Positions 7,049-15,257 are shown, counted from the stretch's first letter. The stretch: 45,444 nt of DNA from Clostridiales bacterium (GCA_022781505.1 JALETK010000101.1:1-45444); one strand, 5' to 3'. Program-made: numbers and translations. The notes: generated by a model from the sequence alone, not told the origin.

Positions 7049-8370
7049 GAAAAAAGCTTGCGGCCTTTGCCGTGATATTGGCTCTGCTCCTGGCCATTGG
7101 CTGCCAGCAGAACCCTGACCAGGAGACCATGGTGAGCCCTGTGCGGTTTTATTACAAAACGGCGGATGCCGCCGAATTCACCGGCGCCACCGGCTATGAG
7201 CTGCGGGAGACCGCCGGGCATGAGAAGGACTATACCTGGATTCTCGACCAGTACTTTCTGGGGCCTCAGTCGGAGGGCCTGACGGCCCCTTTTCAGAGAA
7301 CTACCGCGCTGCTGTCTGCGGAGCTGTCCGGTGCCCAGCTCCGGCTGACGGTGACCGAGAGCCTGGCGGAGCTCACGGGCATGGATCTGACCCTCGCCTG
7401 TGCCTGTATCACCCTCACCTGTCTGGAGCTTCCCAATGTGGAATCCGTATCCATTGCCGCCCGGGGCAGCACCCTGGATGGCAAGCATGAAATGGTTCTG
7501 ACCCGGGACGATCTCCTTCTGGAGGATCTGGGGGCCAGCCTCATCGGCGCTCCCTATACCCTGTATTTCTCGGACACCGGGAACCGCTATCTCATTGGAG
7601 AGGAGATTCAGGTGGACCGGAACCAGGAGAATCTGCCGGTCTATCTCATTGAGCGCCTGATTGAGGGCCCCTCTGAGGCAGGGCTGGCGGAAACCATGCC
7701 CCTGGAGACCAGGCTCCTGGAGCTGGAGGTCAGCGAAGGGGTGTGCAGCGTGGACTTTTCCGGGGAGTTTCTGGACAATGCCCCCCGCACGGATCTGGCC
7801 CAGCGGATGACGGTGCTCTCCGTCACCAACACCCTGACCCAGCTGGAGGAGATTGACGCCGTGGTGATCTCCGTGGAGGGGCAGCTTCTGAGCCGCTATG
7901 GCAGCATGGATGTGAGCCAGATGCTGACCTTTGAGGAGGGGGCCGTGGGCCCCGCCCGGACGGGCCTCAATGAGCTGGACGCGGATTTGTACCTGACCAT
8001 TGGGGAGAGCCCCCTTCTGTCCCGTCTGCCGGTGCGGATTCGCCAGACCGCCAATCAGGTTCCGGCGGAGCTCCTTCTCCAGGCGCTTCTCTCTTACCAG
8101 GATCAGAACGGCTATCACTCCGCCATCCCGGAGGGAACCACCCTCCTGTCCCTGCAGCAGGGGGACAACCGGTATCTTGTGGATTTGTCCGGGGAGTTTC
8201 TCTCAGGGGAAGGCTCTCTGACGCTGGCGGTTCGCTCCGTCTGCGCCACCCTCCTGGCCTTTGGGGACTGCACCCAGGTGCAGATCCTGGTGGAGGGAGC
8301 CGTTCCGGAGGGGGACTACGGAGACCTGTTTGCCCCCCATGGCTGGACGGATTCCTGGCTGGCCGGATAA
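7045..8370 (+). CDS. lipoprotein with three GerMN-like repeats
   Basis: A 441-residue lipoprotein with signal peptide and lipobox LAIGC (lipidated Cys at residue 20). After it come three copies of a GerMN-like unit. Each has an LxGP or similar turn, an SVDFSGEFL or YLVDLSGEFL strand, and a helix before a VVISVEG or VQILVEG strand. Units 2 and 3 are clear (about residues 190-285 and 320-430); unit 1 (about 65-150) is weaker. GerMN domains occur in GerM of sporulating Bacillota and in LpqB. The start overlaps the kinase gene by 4 nt (ATGA), so the three proteins are made together, and this one probably works outside the membrane with the kinase sensor domain or in the cell wall. Naming it GerM outright would go too far because GerM has two units. 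Confidence 0.75.
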   Translation: MRKKLAAFAVILALLLAIGCQQNPDQETMVSPVRFYYKTADAAEFTGATGYELRETAGHEKDYTWILDQYFLGPQSEGLTAPFQRTTALLSAELSGAQLRLTVTESLAELTGMDLTLACACITLTCLELPNVESVSIAARGSTLDGKHEMVLTRDDLLLEDLGASLIGAPYTLYFSDTGNRYLIGEEIQVDRNQENLPVYLIERLIEGPSEAGLAETMPLETRLLELEVSEGVCSVDFSGEFLDNAPRTDLAQRMTVLSVTNTLTQLEEIDAVVISVEGQLLSRYGSMDVSQMLTFEEGAVGPARTGLNELDADLYLTIGESPLLSRLPVRIRQTANQVPAELLLQALLSYQDQNGYHSAIPEGTTLLSLQQGDNRYLVDLSGEFLSGEGSLTLAVRSVCATLLAFGDCTQVQILVEGAVPEGDYGDLFAPHGWTDSWLAG

Positions 8371-8373
8371 GTC

Positions 8374-8464
8374 AAAAAAGGCTCCTCATAGTGTAGTCTC
8401 GAAATTTTGTTATTTCGAGTGTCTACTCTATGGGGAGCATATCATTGCCATAGGGAGCCTTTTT
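8374..8464. terminator. large nested bidirectional terminator
   Basis: Outer stem AAAAAGGCTCC (8375-8385) / GGAGCCTTTTT (8454-8464), giving a T-run in both directions. Inside it are stacked stems CATAG/CTATG (8387-8391 / 8428-8432), GTAG/CTAC (8393-8396 / 8423-8426) and CTCGAAAT/ATTTCGAG (8398-8405 / 8412-8419). It separates the plus-strand lipoprotein gene from the convergent minus-strand gene. Confidence 0.8.
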
Positions 8465-8470
8465 ACTGGC

Positions 8471-8680
8471 CTAAAGAGAAAAATCCTGGGAATCATATTT
8501 GGAAAAATCCACGGCCTTCCGGCGGGGAGGAACCCGCTTCAGGGGATCATACCGGAATTTCCGGCAGGCTGAGTCTCCGGAGACCAGCCCCTTCTTCTTG
8601 CAGATGACCTGTGCCTCGCCGGTCTGCACCCCGTTGGCGCAGTACTGACAGGCCTTTGATATCCTCTTTCGGAACAGCAA
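8471..8680 (-). CDS. small Cys-rich protein, possible zinc ribbon
   Basis: A 69-residue basic protein with four cysteines arranged CQYC ... CKKKG ... SACRKF, which could hold one zinc ion. The C-terminal half is rich in Lys, Arg and Pro (FRYDPLKRVPPRR). A TTG start at 8680 has a strong GGGAGGTGG site about 7 nt upstream, which argues it is real. It follows ylbJ on the same strand after 54 nt and ends at the bidirectional terminator. I recognise no named family; a nucleic-acid-binding role would be consistent with the charge but is a guess. Confidence 0.65.
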   Translation of the reverse strand: MLFRKRISKACQYCANGVQTGEAQVICKKKGLVSGDSACRKFRYDPLKRVPPRRKAVDFSKYDSQDFSL

Positions 8681-8734
8681 GTGCTACCACCTCCCGCCTT
8701 TGTCCTTGAGTGCCGCAGTGAAATTACCCGTTTA

Positions 8735-9844
8735 TTATACATCAGAAGCCGTCTGTTTTCCAGCCCTTTTTCGCAGCCGGAGGCACCAAATTCCGAGGGT
8801 GGACAGAAAGATTGCCGTCACCACGCCGGTGGCGCGCAAAAGCCCGCTGTGGTTGGGGAGAGGCATGGCGGTGGCGGTGACCGCCCGGGGAAGCGCGCCG
8901 GGAAAGAGCACCATGGCTCCCCAGGTGAGCAGTACGGCGATGGCGCTTTGAATCATTTTGCCGAACAGGTAATACCGTCCCGTGAGCCCAGTGGGGCGAA
9001 TCACGGACAGGGTCTGGAGAAAAACGCAAAGGCCGCCAAAGGCCAGAAAGCCGGAGGCCATGCAGTACCGGATGCCGGCGCTCTCGATCTGGGGCAGCCG
9101 GCAGCAGCCGCCCGCCAGCTCCAGGAAACCGGCCAGGAGCGCCTGCCCCATAGGCGGCAGCCAGAGCCCCAGGGCCTTTTCCAGGAAAGCGGAGATCACC
9201 TGAAACAAGACGATATAACCGCAGATGAGGCCCATGGTCCGAACGCCGCCGCTGACGGCGGTTGTGAGATCGGTTTTTCCGCCGGTGGGCCCGCAGACCA
9301 CCCGCTCCGGGCAGCGGCAGCCCCGCCGGGGCTTCAGAACAATGCCGGTGAGGATGGCGGAGATCAGGTGGATGACATATAAAATGGCGGCGATCCTTAC
9401 ACCGCCCAGGAGGCCGCCCACCATGCCAAAGAGAAAGGCGGGCCCGGCGTTGCTGCAAAAGCTCAAAAGGCGCTCGCTGCTCTGCCGGTCCAGACGCCCC
9501 TGGGCGTAGAGCCCTGCGGCGGTCTGGGCTCCCACGGGGTATCCGCTGACGGCTCCCAGGACCAGAGCCGGGGCGCACTGAGGCGGCAGACCGAACACCG
9601 GCCCCATCACCGGACCCAGCACTCTGGCGCACCATCCGGCTGCGGCGGAGCCCGCGAACAGGCGGCTTGCCACCAGAAAGGGAAACAAGGAGGGCACGAC
9701 GGTCTGTAAACACATGGTGAGGCCCTCCCCGGCCGCCCGGACGGCGGTTTCCGCGTCCAGAATCAGGGCAAGGAGTCCCAAAAAGCTGAGTGCGGCGGGG
9801 AAAATCTGACGTAGAATCGGGGATTCGCGCTTCACTTCCATCAC
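8735..9844 (-). CDS. ylbJ: YlbJ-like sporulation integral membrane protein
   Basis: A polytopic membrane protein of about 369 residues with roughly eight hydrophobic helices and the conserved stretches LQTVVPSLFPFLVASRLF, LGAVSGYPVGAQT and LLSFCSNAGPAFLFGMVG. These fit the YlbJ family (nucleoside-recognition/Gate fold), mother-cell proteins expressed early in sporulation and needed for heat-resistant spores in Bacillus; the transported substrate, if any, is not established. The start is uncertain among GTG 9844, ATG 9841 and GTG 9835, all close to one GAGGTGATGG site. It diverges from yqfC across a 134-nt gap holding two hairpins. A small Cys-rich gene lies downstream. Confidence 0.85.
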   Translation of the reverse strand: MMEVKRESPILRQIFPAALSFLGLLALILDAETAVRAAGEGLTMCLQTVVPSLFPFLVASRLFAGSAAAGWCARVLGPVMGPVFGLPPQCAPALVLGAVSGYPVGAQTAAGLYAQGRLDRQSSERLLSFCSNAGPAFLFGMVGGLLGGVRIAAILYVIHLISAILTGIVLKPRRGCRCPERVVCGPTGGKTDLTTAVSGGVRTMGLICGYIVLFQVISAFLEKALGLWLPPMGQALLAGFLELAGGCCRLPQIESAGIRYCMASGFLAFGGLCVFLQTLSVIRPTGLTGRYYLFGKMIQSAIAVLLTWGAMVLFPGALPRAVTATAMPLPNHSGLLRATGVVTAIFLSTLGIWCLRLRKRAGKQTASDV

Positions 9845-9856
9845 CTCAAAAGAATC

Positions 9857-9947
9857 TATGCGCCCGGGTCAAGTCTCTTTCCCCGGCGCATATATATTTT
9901 TTGTACCGCGCAGGTTGGAAAAGGGAACGGGTAGACACCCCTTTTCC
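9857..9947. promoter_or_regulatory. two hairpins in the ylbJ/yqfC divergent gap
   Basis: Hairpin A: TATGCGCCCGGG (9857-9868) pairs at 11 of 12 positions with CCCCGGCGCATA (9891-9902), followed by TATATTTTTT. Hairpin B: GGAAAAGGG (9917-9925) pairs with CCCTTTTCC (9939-9947). Hairpin A with its T-run looks like an intrinsic terminator or attenuator reading toward yqfC, although no plus-strand gene precedes it. Function is inferred. Confidence 0.45.
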
Positions 9948-9978
9948 CACTACATGGAATGCAAAGGCGGGATGAAGA

Positions 9979-10266
9979 TTGAAGCAAGGCAAGTATATGC
10001 TCCGCCTGATGGCGGAGGCGGCGGATGCGCCCCAGGAGCTTTTGCCGGGAACCTCTCTCATTGAAATCACCGGAATGGGGCGGGTGCTGATCGAGAACCA
10101 GAAGGGCGTTACCCTCTATGAGCGGGATTTGATCCGGGTAAAGCTGCAGGGAGGCTATGCGGTGATCCGGGGCAGCTGCCTCACCATCGCCCGCATGGAA
10201 AAGCGGCAGCTGGTGATCACCGGTACCATCCAGGGCGTGGAGCTGGAGAGGGGGGCGGGGTGTTGA
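9979..10266 (+). CDS. yqfC: sporulation protein YqfC
   Basis: A 95-residue protein matching YqfC in length and layout: a short N-terminal helix, then beta-rich sequence with SLIEITGMGRVLIEN, YERDLIRVKL and LVITGTIQGVEL. YqfC is a small mother-cell protein of unknown biochemical role that is always encoded just before yqfD, as here, where the genes overlap by 7 nt. I chose TTG at 9979 because it gives the family length; the ribosome binding site (GGCGGGATGAAGA) is weak. Confidence 0.82.
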   Translation: MKQGKYMLRLMAEAADAPQELLPGTSLIEITGMGRVLIENQKGVTLYERDLIRVKLQGGYAVIRGSCLTIARMEKRQLVITGTIQGVELERGAGC

Positions 10267-11468
10267 AGGGAATTCTGGCCTATCTCCGGGGGACGGTGGT
10301 GGCGGAGCTGGTGACGGCGGAGCCGGGAGCAGCTCTCACATATTATGCCAGCCGGGGGATTGCCCTCCGGGACCCGGTGCTGACCGCGCCCCTGACCCTG
10401 CGGCTCACCATGAGCCCGGGGCAGTGGCGGCGGCTTTCGGAGCTGGCGGAGCAGCGGGGGGACCGGTGCCGGGTGCTCCGGCGCTGGGGGCTGGGTGTGA
10501 CCTTCGCCCGGTGCCGCCGGAGGCTCCCTTTCTGGCTGGCCCTGGGGCTTCTGTGCGGCCTGGTGCTGTACGCCCCCCAGCGGGTGTGGTTTGTGGAGGT
10601 GGAGGGGAACCAGTCCGTCCCTGCCCGGGAGATTCTGGCTGCCGCGGAGGAGTGCGGCGTGTCCTTCTGGGCAAAGAGCGGGGAGATTCGCAGCGAGAAG
10701 GTGAAAAACCAGCTGTTGAACCTGATTCCGGAGCTTCAGTGGGCAGGCGTCAATTTTTCCGGCGGGGTGGCTACCGTCTGCGTCCGGGAGCGGCTGGAGG
10801 CGGAGCCGGTCCGGGACCGGAGTGGTATCACCAACGTGGTCGCCGCCCGGGATGGCATCGTGGTGTCCATGAGCGTCCTGGGGGGTCAGGCGGTCTGCCA
10901 GGTGGGCCAGGCCGTCCGGGAGGGGGAGCTGCTCATCACCGGCTGCGTGGATCATGAGCACTGCACCCAATATACCCACGCTGACGGAGAGGTTTACGCC
11001 CTCACCCGCCGCCAGACGGAGGCGGTCTATCCCGCCCAATGGAGCCAAAAGGTCTACACCGGGCGGGTGTGGCAATGCTACAGCCTGGTGGCCGGAAGAA
11101 AAATAATAAATTTACGCGGAAACAGTGGAATTTCCCAGGGCACTTGTGATAAAATGACAGAGATCAAATACCTGCCGCTGCCGGGAGACTATCATCTGCC
11201 GGTTTACCTCCTGGTGGAGACCTACCGGGAGTATACGTTGGTCTCCTGTACGCCGGAGCCGGAGGAGAGCCGGGCCGTTCTGACGGCCTTCAGCCGGGCG
11301 CAGACACAGGGGGAAATGCTGGCAGGGGAGATTCTGGGGGAGGAGCCGGTCTTCCGGAGAGAGGAAGCGGTGTATGTCCTCACCACGACCTTTTCCTGCC
11401 GGGAGATGATTGCACGGCAGAGACCGGTGAAACTGTTTGAAGGTGAGACAACAAATGAATACCAGTGA
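10260..11468 (+). CDS. yqfD: sporulation protein YqfD
   Basis: A 402-residue membrane protein matching YqfD. It has an N-terminal soluble region (GILAYLRGTVVAEL), one central transmembrane helix (LPFWLALGLLCGLVLYA) and then an FVEVEGNQSVPAREILAAA segment that resembles a POTRA-type beta-alpha unit as in cell-division and spore proteins. This is followed by TNVVAARDGIVVSMSVLGGQAV, typical of the family. YqfD is required for efficient sporulation in Bacillus, but its molecular job is not settled. The GTG start at 10260 overlaps yqfC, and its 3' end overlaps the phoH start by 14 nt, so this is one transcript. Confidence 0.88.
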   Translation: MLKGILAYLRGTVVAELVTAEPGAALTYYASRGIALRDPVLTAPLTLRLTMSPGQWRRLSELAEQRGDRCRVLRRWGLGVTFARCRRRLPFWLALGLLCGLVLYAPQRVWFVEVEGNQSVPAREILAAAEECGVSFWAKSGEIRSEKVKNQLLNLIPELQWAGVNFSGGVATVCVRERLEAEPVRDRSGITNVVAARDGIVVSMSVLGGQAVCQVGQAVREGELLITGCVDHEHCTQYTHADGEVYALTRRQTEAVYPAQWSQKVYTGRVWQCYSLVAGRKIINLRGNSGISQGTCDKMTEIKYLPLPGDYHLPVYLLVETYREYTLVSCTPEPEESRAVLTAFSRAQTQGEMLAGEILGEEPVFRREEAVYVLTTTFSCREMIARQRPVKLFEGETTNEYQ

Positions 11469-12465
11469 ACGAGTGATCAATGTAGAACGTGTGGAGGATC
11501 TGATCAGCGTCTTCGGCTCCCTGGATGAGAACATCCGGCGCATTGAGCAGGAGCTGGGGGTGCAGATTCTCAATCGCGGGGAAGAGCTGAAAATAACCGG
11601 GGACGAGGAGGCTGCGGACAAGGCGGCCAGAACCGTGGAGGGCCTGATGGCCCTGGCCTCCAAGGGAGAGACCATCGATGAGCAGAAGGTTCGCTACCTT
11701 ATCACCCTGGTTCAGTCGGGCAATGACGATCAGGTGGCCCAGATGGCCCGGGACGTGGTGTGCATCACCGCCAAGGGAAAGCCCATCAAGGCCAAGACCA
11801 TCGGCCAGCAGAGGTATATGAAGGCCATTCAGAAGAATACCGTCACCATCGGCGTGGGCCCGGCGGGTACGGGCAAGACTTATCTGGCCGTGGCCGCCGC
11901 CGTGGCGGCCTTCCGGGAGCGGACGGTGAACCGGATTATTCTGACCCGCCCCGCCGTGGAGGCGGGGGAGCGGCTGGGCTTTTTGCCCGGCGACCTGCAG
12001 AACAAGGTAGATCCATATCTCAGGCCCCTGTATGACGCCCTCTACGATATGCTGGGGCCGGAGACCTACCAGAAGTACCTGGAGCGGGGGAGCATTGAGG
12101 TGGCGCCCCTGGCCTACATGCGGGGCAGAACCCTGGACGACAGCTTCATCATTTTGGATGAGGCCCAGAACACCACCCGGGAGCAGATGAAGATGTTCCT
12201 CACCCGCCTGGGCTTCGGCTCCAAGATCGTCATCACCGGCGACGTGACCCAGATTGATCTGCCGGAGGACAAGATCAGCGGCCTGAAGGACGCCATCCGG
12301 GTTCTGGAGGGCGTGGAGGACATTGCCATCTGCACCCTCACCAGCGCCGATGTGGTGCGCCACGCTTTGGTGCAGAAAATCATCAATGCCTACGAAAAGG
12401 CGGAGCAGCGCCGGGCGGAGGGCAAGCCCGCCCCAAAGACAAATTACAGAGGAAATAAAAAATGA
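11455..12465 (+). CDS. PhoH-like ATPase
   Basis: A 336-residue P-loop ATPase of the PhoH/YbeZ family. An N-terminal RNA-binding-like region (residues 1-80) precedes the helicase-like core with Walker A GPAGTGKT at 135-142, LTRPAVEAGERLGFLPGD near 163-180 and Walker B FIILDEAQNTT from 231. YbeZ-type proteins work with YbeY in ribosome and RNA metabolism, and the ybeY gene follows with a 4-nt overlap. The ATG at 11455 gives the usual N-terminus. The membrane HD phosphodiesterase gene (yqfF) that lies between phoH and ybeY in Bacillus is absent here. Confidence 0.93.
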   Translation: MNTSERVINVERVEDLISVFGSLDENIRRIEQELGVQILNRGEELKITGDEEAADKAARTVEGLMALASKGETIDEQKVRYLITLVQSGNDDQVAQMARDVVCITAKGKPIKAKTIGQQRYMKAIQKNTVTIGVGPAGTGKTYLAVAAAVAAFRERTVNRIILTRPAVEAGERLGFLPGDLQNKVDPYLRPLYDALYDMLGPETYQKYLERGSIEVAPLAYMRGRTLDDSFIILDEAQNTTREQMKMFLTRLGFGSKIVITGDVTQIDLPEDKISGLKDAIRVLEGVEDIAICTLTSADVVRHALVQKIINAYEKAEQRRAEGKPAPKTNYRGNKK

Positions 12466-12956
12466 ATGTAAAAATCAATCTCTCCTTTGACCACCGGACG
12501 GTGCTCAGCGTGCCGGTGACCCAGGTCATCCGCAGGTGCATTCAGGCCACCCTCACCCAGGAGAAGGTGCCCGTGTCCTGTGAAATCAATGTCCTGGTGA
12601 CGGACGACAAGGGCATCCACGCCATCAACAAGGCGGCCCGGAACGTGGACAGGCCTACGGATGTTCTGTCCTTTCCCATGTTCCAGCTGACCCCGGAGAG
12701 ACTGCCGGAGGACTGGACCCCCTATCTGGACCCCGGAACCGGCCTGTGTCCCCTGGGGGATATGGCCATCTCTCTGGAGCGGGCCAAGGCCCAGGCCCAG
12801 GAATTCGGCCACTCCGTGCGCCGGGAGGTGGGGTATCTCACCATCCACTCCATGCTGCACCTGCTGGGCTATGACCACATGGACGAAGGCCCCCAGAAGG
12901 CCCAGATGCGGGCCCATGAGGAGGCCGTCATCCGTGCCATTGACCTGCACCGATGA
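12462..12956 (+). CDS. ybeY: endoribonuclease YbeY (rRNA maturation)
   Basis: A 164-residue metal-dependent RNase of the UPF0054 family that takes part in 16S rRNA 3'-end maturation and ribosome quality control. The zinc site is complete: H129, H133 and H139 in LTIHSMLHLLGYDHMD. The motif NVDRPTDVLSFP at 61-72 is also present. It overlaps phoH and the following acetyltransferase gene by 4 nt each, which suggests coupled translation. Confidence 0.95.
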   Translation: MNVKINLSFDHRTVLSVPVTQVIRRCIQATLTQEKVPVSCEINVLVTDDKGIHAINKAARNVDRPTDVLSFPMFQLTPERLPEDWTPYLDPGTGLCPLGDMAISLERAKAQAQEFGHSVRREVGYLTIHSMLHLLGYDHMDEGPQKAQMRAHEEAVIRAIDLHR

Positions 12957-13483
12957 AGGAGAGCCTTACCTTTCGCAGGGCAAATCCGGACGATGCCCTC
13001 CTCTGGGCGGCCACCCGGCAGAAGGCATGGGCGGCCACATACCGGGGAATCTACCCGGATGCATGGATTGACAGCTATGACCTGGCCACAATGGCGGACA
13101 GGGCGCGGCAGACCCTTTCCGATCCCCAGATAAAAAGCTACCTGGTAATGGATGGGGAGGTCTGCGGAGGTTACTTCTCCTATGGCCCGAAAGACGCAGG
13201 AGAATACTACCTCTATAGCCTGTACCTCCTGCCGGAATACCAGCGGCAGGGGCTGGGGCGAAGGATGTTCCAGCAGCTGGCCCGGGACTGCCTTGCGGCA
13301 AACTGTACCCGCATCGTCCATCACTGTAACTATCACAACACCCCCGCCCGGCGCTTCTATGAGCACATGGGCGGGCGGTGCACAGGGCACAACGGCTTTC
13401 ATGAGAACAAGGCCGAGGATCAGTGCCGCTATGAATATGACTTAACAAAAGGAGAGCTTCCATGGCTACCAAAACCGCTATGA
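12953..13483 (+). CDS. GNAT-family N-acetyltransferase
   Basis: A 176-residue acetyltransferase with the acetyl-CoA pyrophosphate-binding motif A at LYLLPEYQRQGLGRRMFQQL (QRQGLG at 97-102) and a following NTPARRFYEHMGG, typical of motif B. It acetylates an amine on a small molecule or protein; the substrate cannot be read from the sequence. It lies between ybeY and era, the position held by dgkA and cdd in Bacillus, and overlaps era by 22 nt. This makes it part of the ribosome-maturation transcript, but a ribosomal substrate is only a possibility. Confidence 0.85.
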   Translation: MKESLTFRRANPDDALLWAATRQKAWAATYRGIYPDAWIDSYDLATMADRARQTLSDPQIKSYLVMDGEVCGGYFSYGPKDAGEYYLYSLYLLPEYQRQGLGRRMFQQLARDCLAANCTRIVHHCNYHNTPARRFYEHMGGRCTGHNGFHENKAEDQCRYEYDLTKGELPWLPKPL

Positions 13484-14352
13484 TCACCATCGCAGGACGG
13501 CCCAACGTAGGCAAGTCCACCCTCACCAACCGCCTGGTGGGGGAGAAAATCGCCATTGTCTCCAACAAGCCTCAGACCACCCGGAACCGGATCTGCGGCA
13601 TTGTAAACCAAGGGGACACCCAGTTTATTTTTGTGGACACCCCGGGCTTTCACAAGCCCAGAACCAAGCTGGGGGATTACATGGTGAATGTCACCCGCCA
13701 GTCCGTGTCCGACGTGGACGCGGTTCTGCTTCTGGTTGAGCCCATCGCCAACATCGGCCCCCAGGAGGAGGCGCTGCTGGCGCAGCTGAAGGCTGAGGGC
13801 GAGCCTGTGATTCTGGTCATCAACAAAATCGACACCGTGGAGAAGGATACGCTTCTGGCTGTGATTGCCACCTACAGCCAGGCCATGGACTTTGCCGCCG
13901 TGGTGCCCATCAGCGCCAAGACCGGCGAGGGCGTGGAGGAGCTTCTGGCAGAGTGCGAAAAGTTTGCCGGGGAAGGGCCCAAGCTGTTCCCCGACGATAT
14001 GACCTCTGACCAGCCGGAGCGGCAGGTCATGGCGGAGATTGTCAGGGAGAAGCTCCTGTGGTGCCTGGACCGGGAGGTGCCCCACGGCACCGCCGTGGAG
14101 GTCAACCGCTTCTCCGAGCGGGACGATGGCATCATTGACCTGGACGTGACCATCTACTGCGAAAAGGCCAGCCACAAGGGCATTATCATCGGGAAAAACG
14201 GCGCCATGCTGAAAAAAATCTCCACCATGGCTCGGGTGGACTGTGAGAAGTTCATGGGCACCAAGGTCTACCTCCAGACCTGGGTGAAGGTAAAGGAGAA
14301 CTGGCGGGACAGCGACTTCCTGATCCGGAACTTCGGCTATCGGGATGAATGA
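13462..14352 (+). CDS. era: GTPase Era
   Basis: A 296-residue GTPase that binds the 3' end of 16S rRNA and helps 30S assembly. G1 is GRPNVGKST at 12-20, G2 includes the QTTRNR segment at 38-43, G3 is DTPGF at 59-63 and G4 is NKID at 121-124. The C-terminal KH domain contains GIIIGKNGAMLKKI. All motifs are intact and the length is standard. The ATG at 13462 has an AAGGAGAG site inside the upstream acetyltransferase gene. Confidence 0.97.
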   Translation: MATKTAMITIAGRPNVGKSTLTNRLVGEKIAIVSNKPQTTRNRICGIVNQGDTQFIFVDTPGFHKPRTKLGDYMVNVTRQSVSDVDAVLLLVEPIANIGPQEEALLAQLKAEGEPVILVINKIDTVEKDTLLAVIATYSQAMDFAAVVPISAKTGEGVEELLAECEKFAGEGPKLFPDDMTSDQPERQVMAEIVREKLLWCLDREVPHGTAVEVNRFSERDDGIIDLDVTIYCEKASHKGIIIGKNGAMLKKISTMARVDCEKFMGTKVYLQTWVKVKENWRDSDFLIRNFGYRDE

Positions 14353-14416
14353 TTTTCCGGGAATAGACGGCGGCAATCCGCGAACCCTAACAGAAAAGGA
14401 ACAGGGGGATTCTCGG

Positions 14417-14566
14417 ATGGAGGCGGATTTGCTTTGGCGTTGCTTTCTGGATACCGGCGCGCCGGAATACTATCTCATGTACAAGGCGGCTTTGCAGGAG
14501 GTGGCTCATGTATCTGAAAACCCAGGGCCTGGTTCTGCGGGAGGTGGCGTACAAGGATGCGGATAA
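14417..14566 (+). CDS. yqzL: YqzL-like small protein
   Basis: A 49-residue protein whose first half (DLLWRCFLDTG, APEYYLMYKA) matches the short YqzL family, which is encoded between era and recO in many Bacillota. The ATG at 14417 has AGGGGG 8 nt upstream. The last 59 nt overlap the start of recO in another frame, so the C-terminal tail is constrained by recO. Function is unknown. Confidence 0.75.
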   Translation: MEADLLWRCFLDTGAPEYYLMYKAALQEVAHVSENPGPGSAGGGVQGCG

Positions 14567-15257
14567 GCTCCTCACCGTTCTCACCAGGGACTACGGAAAA
14601 ATGACCCTCAAGGCCCGGGGGGTACGGCGGGCGGGTAGCCCGCTGAAGGCCCCCTGCCAGCTTCTGGCCTGCGGGGAATTCACCATTTTTGAATACAGAG
14701 GCATGAGCACCGTCAACGAGGCCGAGACCATCGAGCTGTTCCCGGAGCTGCGGCAGGATCTGGAGCTGCTGTCTCTGGGGACCTATTTTGCCCAGGTGGC
14801 GGAGGTGCTCTCCCAGGAGGATTGCCCAACTCCGGAGCTTTTGTCCCTGACCCTGAACGCCCTGTACGCCCTGGCCAGGCTGAACCGGCCGCAACCGCTT
14901 GTGAAGGCGGTCTTCGAGCTTCGCGCCGCCTGTCAGGCCGGTTACACACCGGATCTGGAGGGCTGCCAAAGCTGCGGCAATCCCACCCCGGAGCTGTTCG
15001 ATCTCTCCCTGGGCTGCCTGGAGTGCAGCGGCTGTCCCAAGGGCGAGGGCATTCACATGCCCCTGACCCCGGGGGTTCTTGCGGCCATGCGGCATATCAC
15101 CGACTGCCCGCCGGGAAAGCTCTTTTCCTTCACTCTTCCCCGGGAGGAGCTCACCATGCTCAGCGGCATCACGGAGGGCTACCTGTCCACCCAGCTGGAG
15201 CGGAGCTTCTCCACATTGGATTTTTACAAGTCCCTGTTCCTGACGCCTGGAACATAA
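14508..15257 (+). CDS. recO: DNA repair protein RecO
   Basis: A 249-residue recombination mediator that, with RecR, loads RecA on SSB-coated single-stranded DNA. The N-terminal OB fold starts MYLKTQGLVLREVAYKDADKL-like; the central helical part is followed by a zinc-finger region with C153, C156, C170 and C173 (CQSCG ... GCLEC). The start has an AGGAGG site at 14496-14502 within the yqzL gene. Its place after era and yqzL is the usual one. Confidence 0.93.
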   Translation: MYLKTQGLVLREVAYKDADKLLTVLTRDYGKMTLKARGVRRAGSPLKAPCQLLACGEFTIFEYRGMSTVNEAETIELFPELRQDLELLSLGTYFAQVAEVLSQEDCPTPELLSLTLNALYALARLNRPQPLVKAVFELRAACQAGYTPDLEGCQSCGNPTPELFDLSLGCLECSGCPKGEGIHMPLTPGVLAAMRHITDCPPGKLFSFTLPREELTMLSGITEGYLSTQLERSFSTLDFYKSLFLTPGT

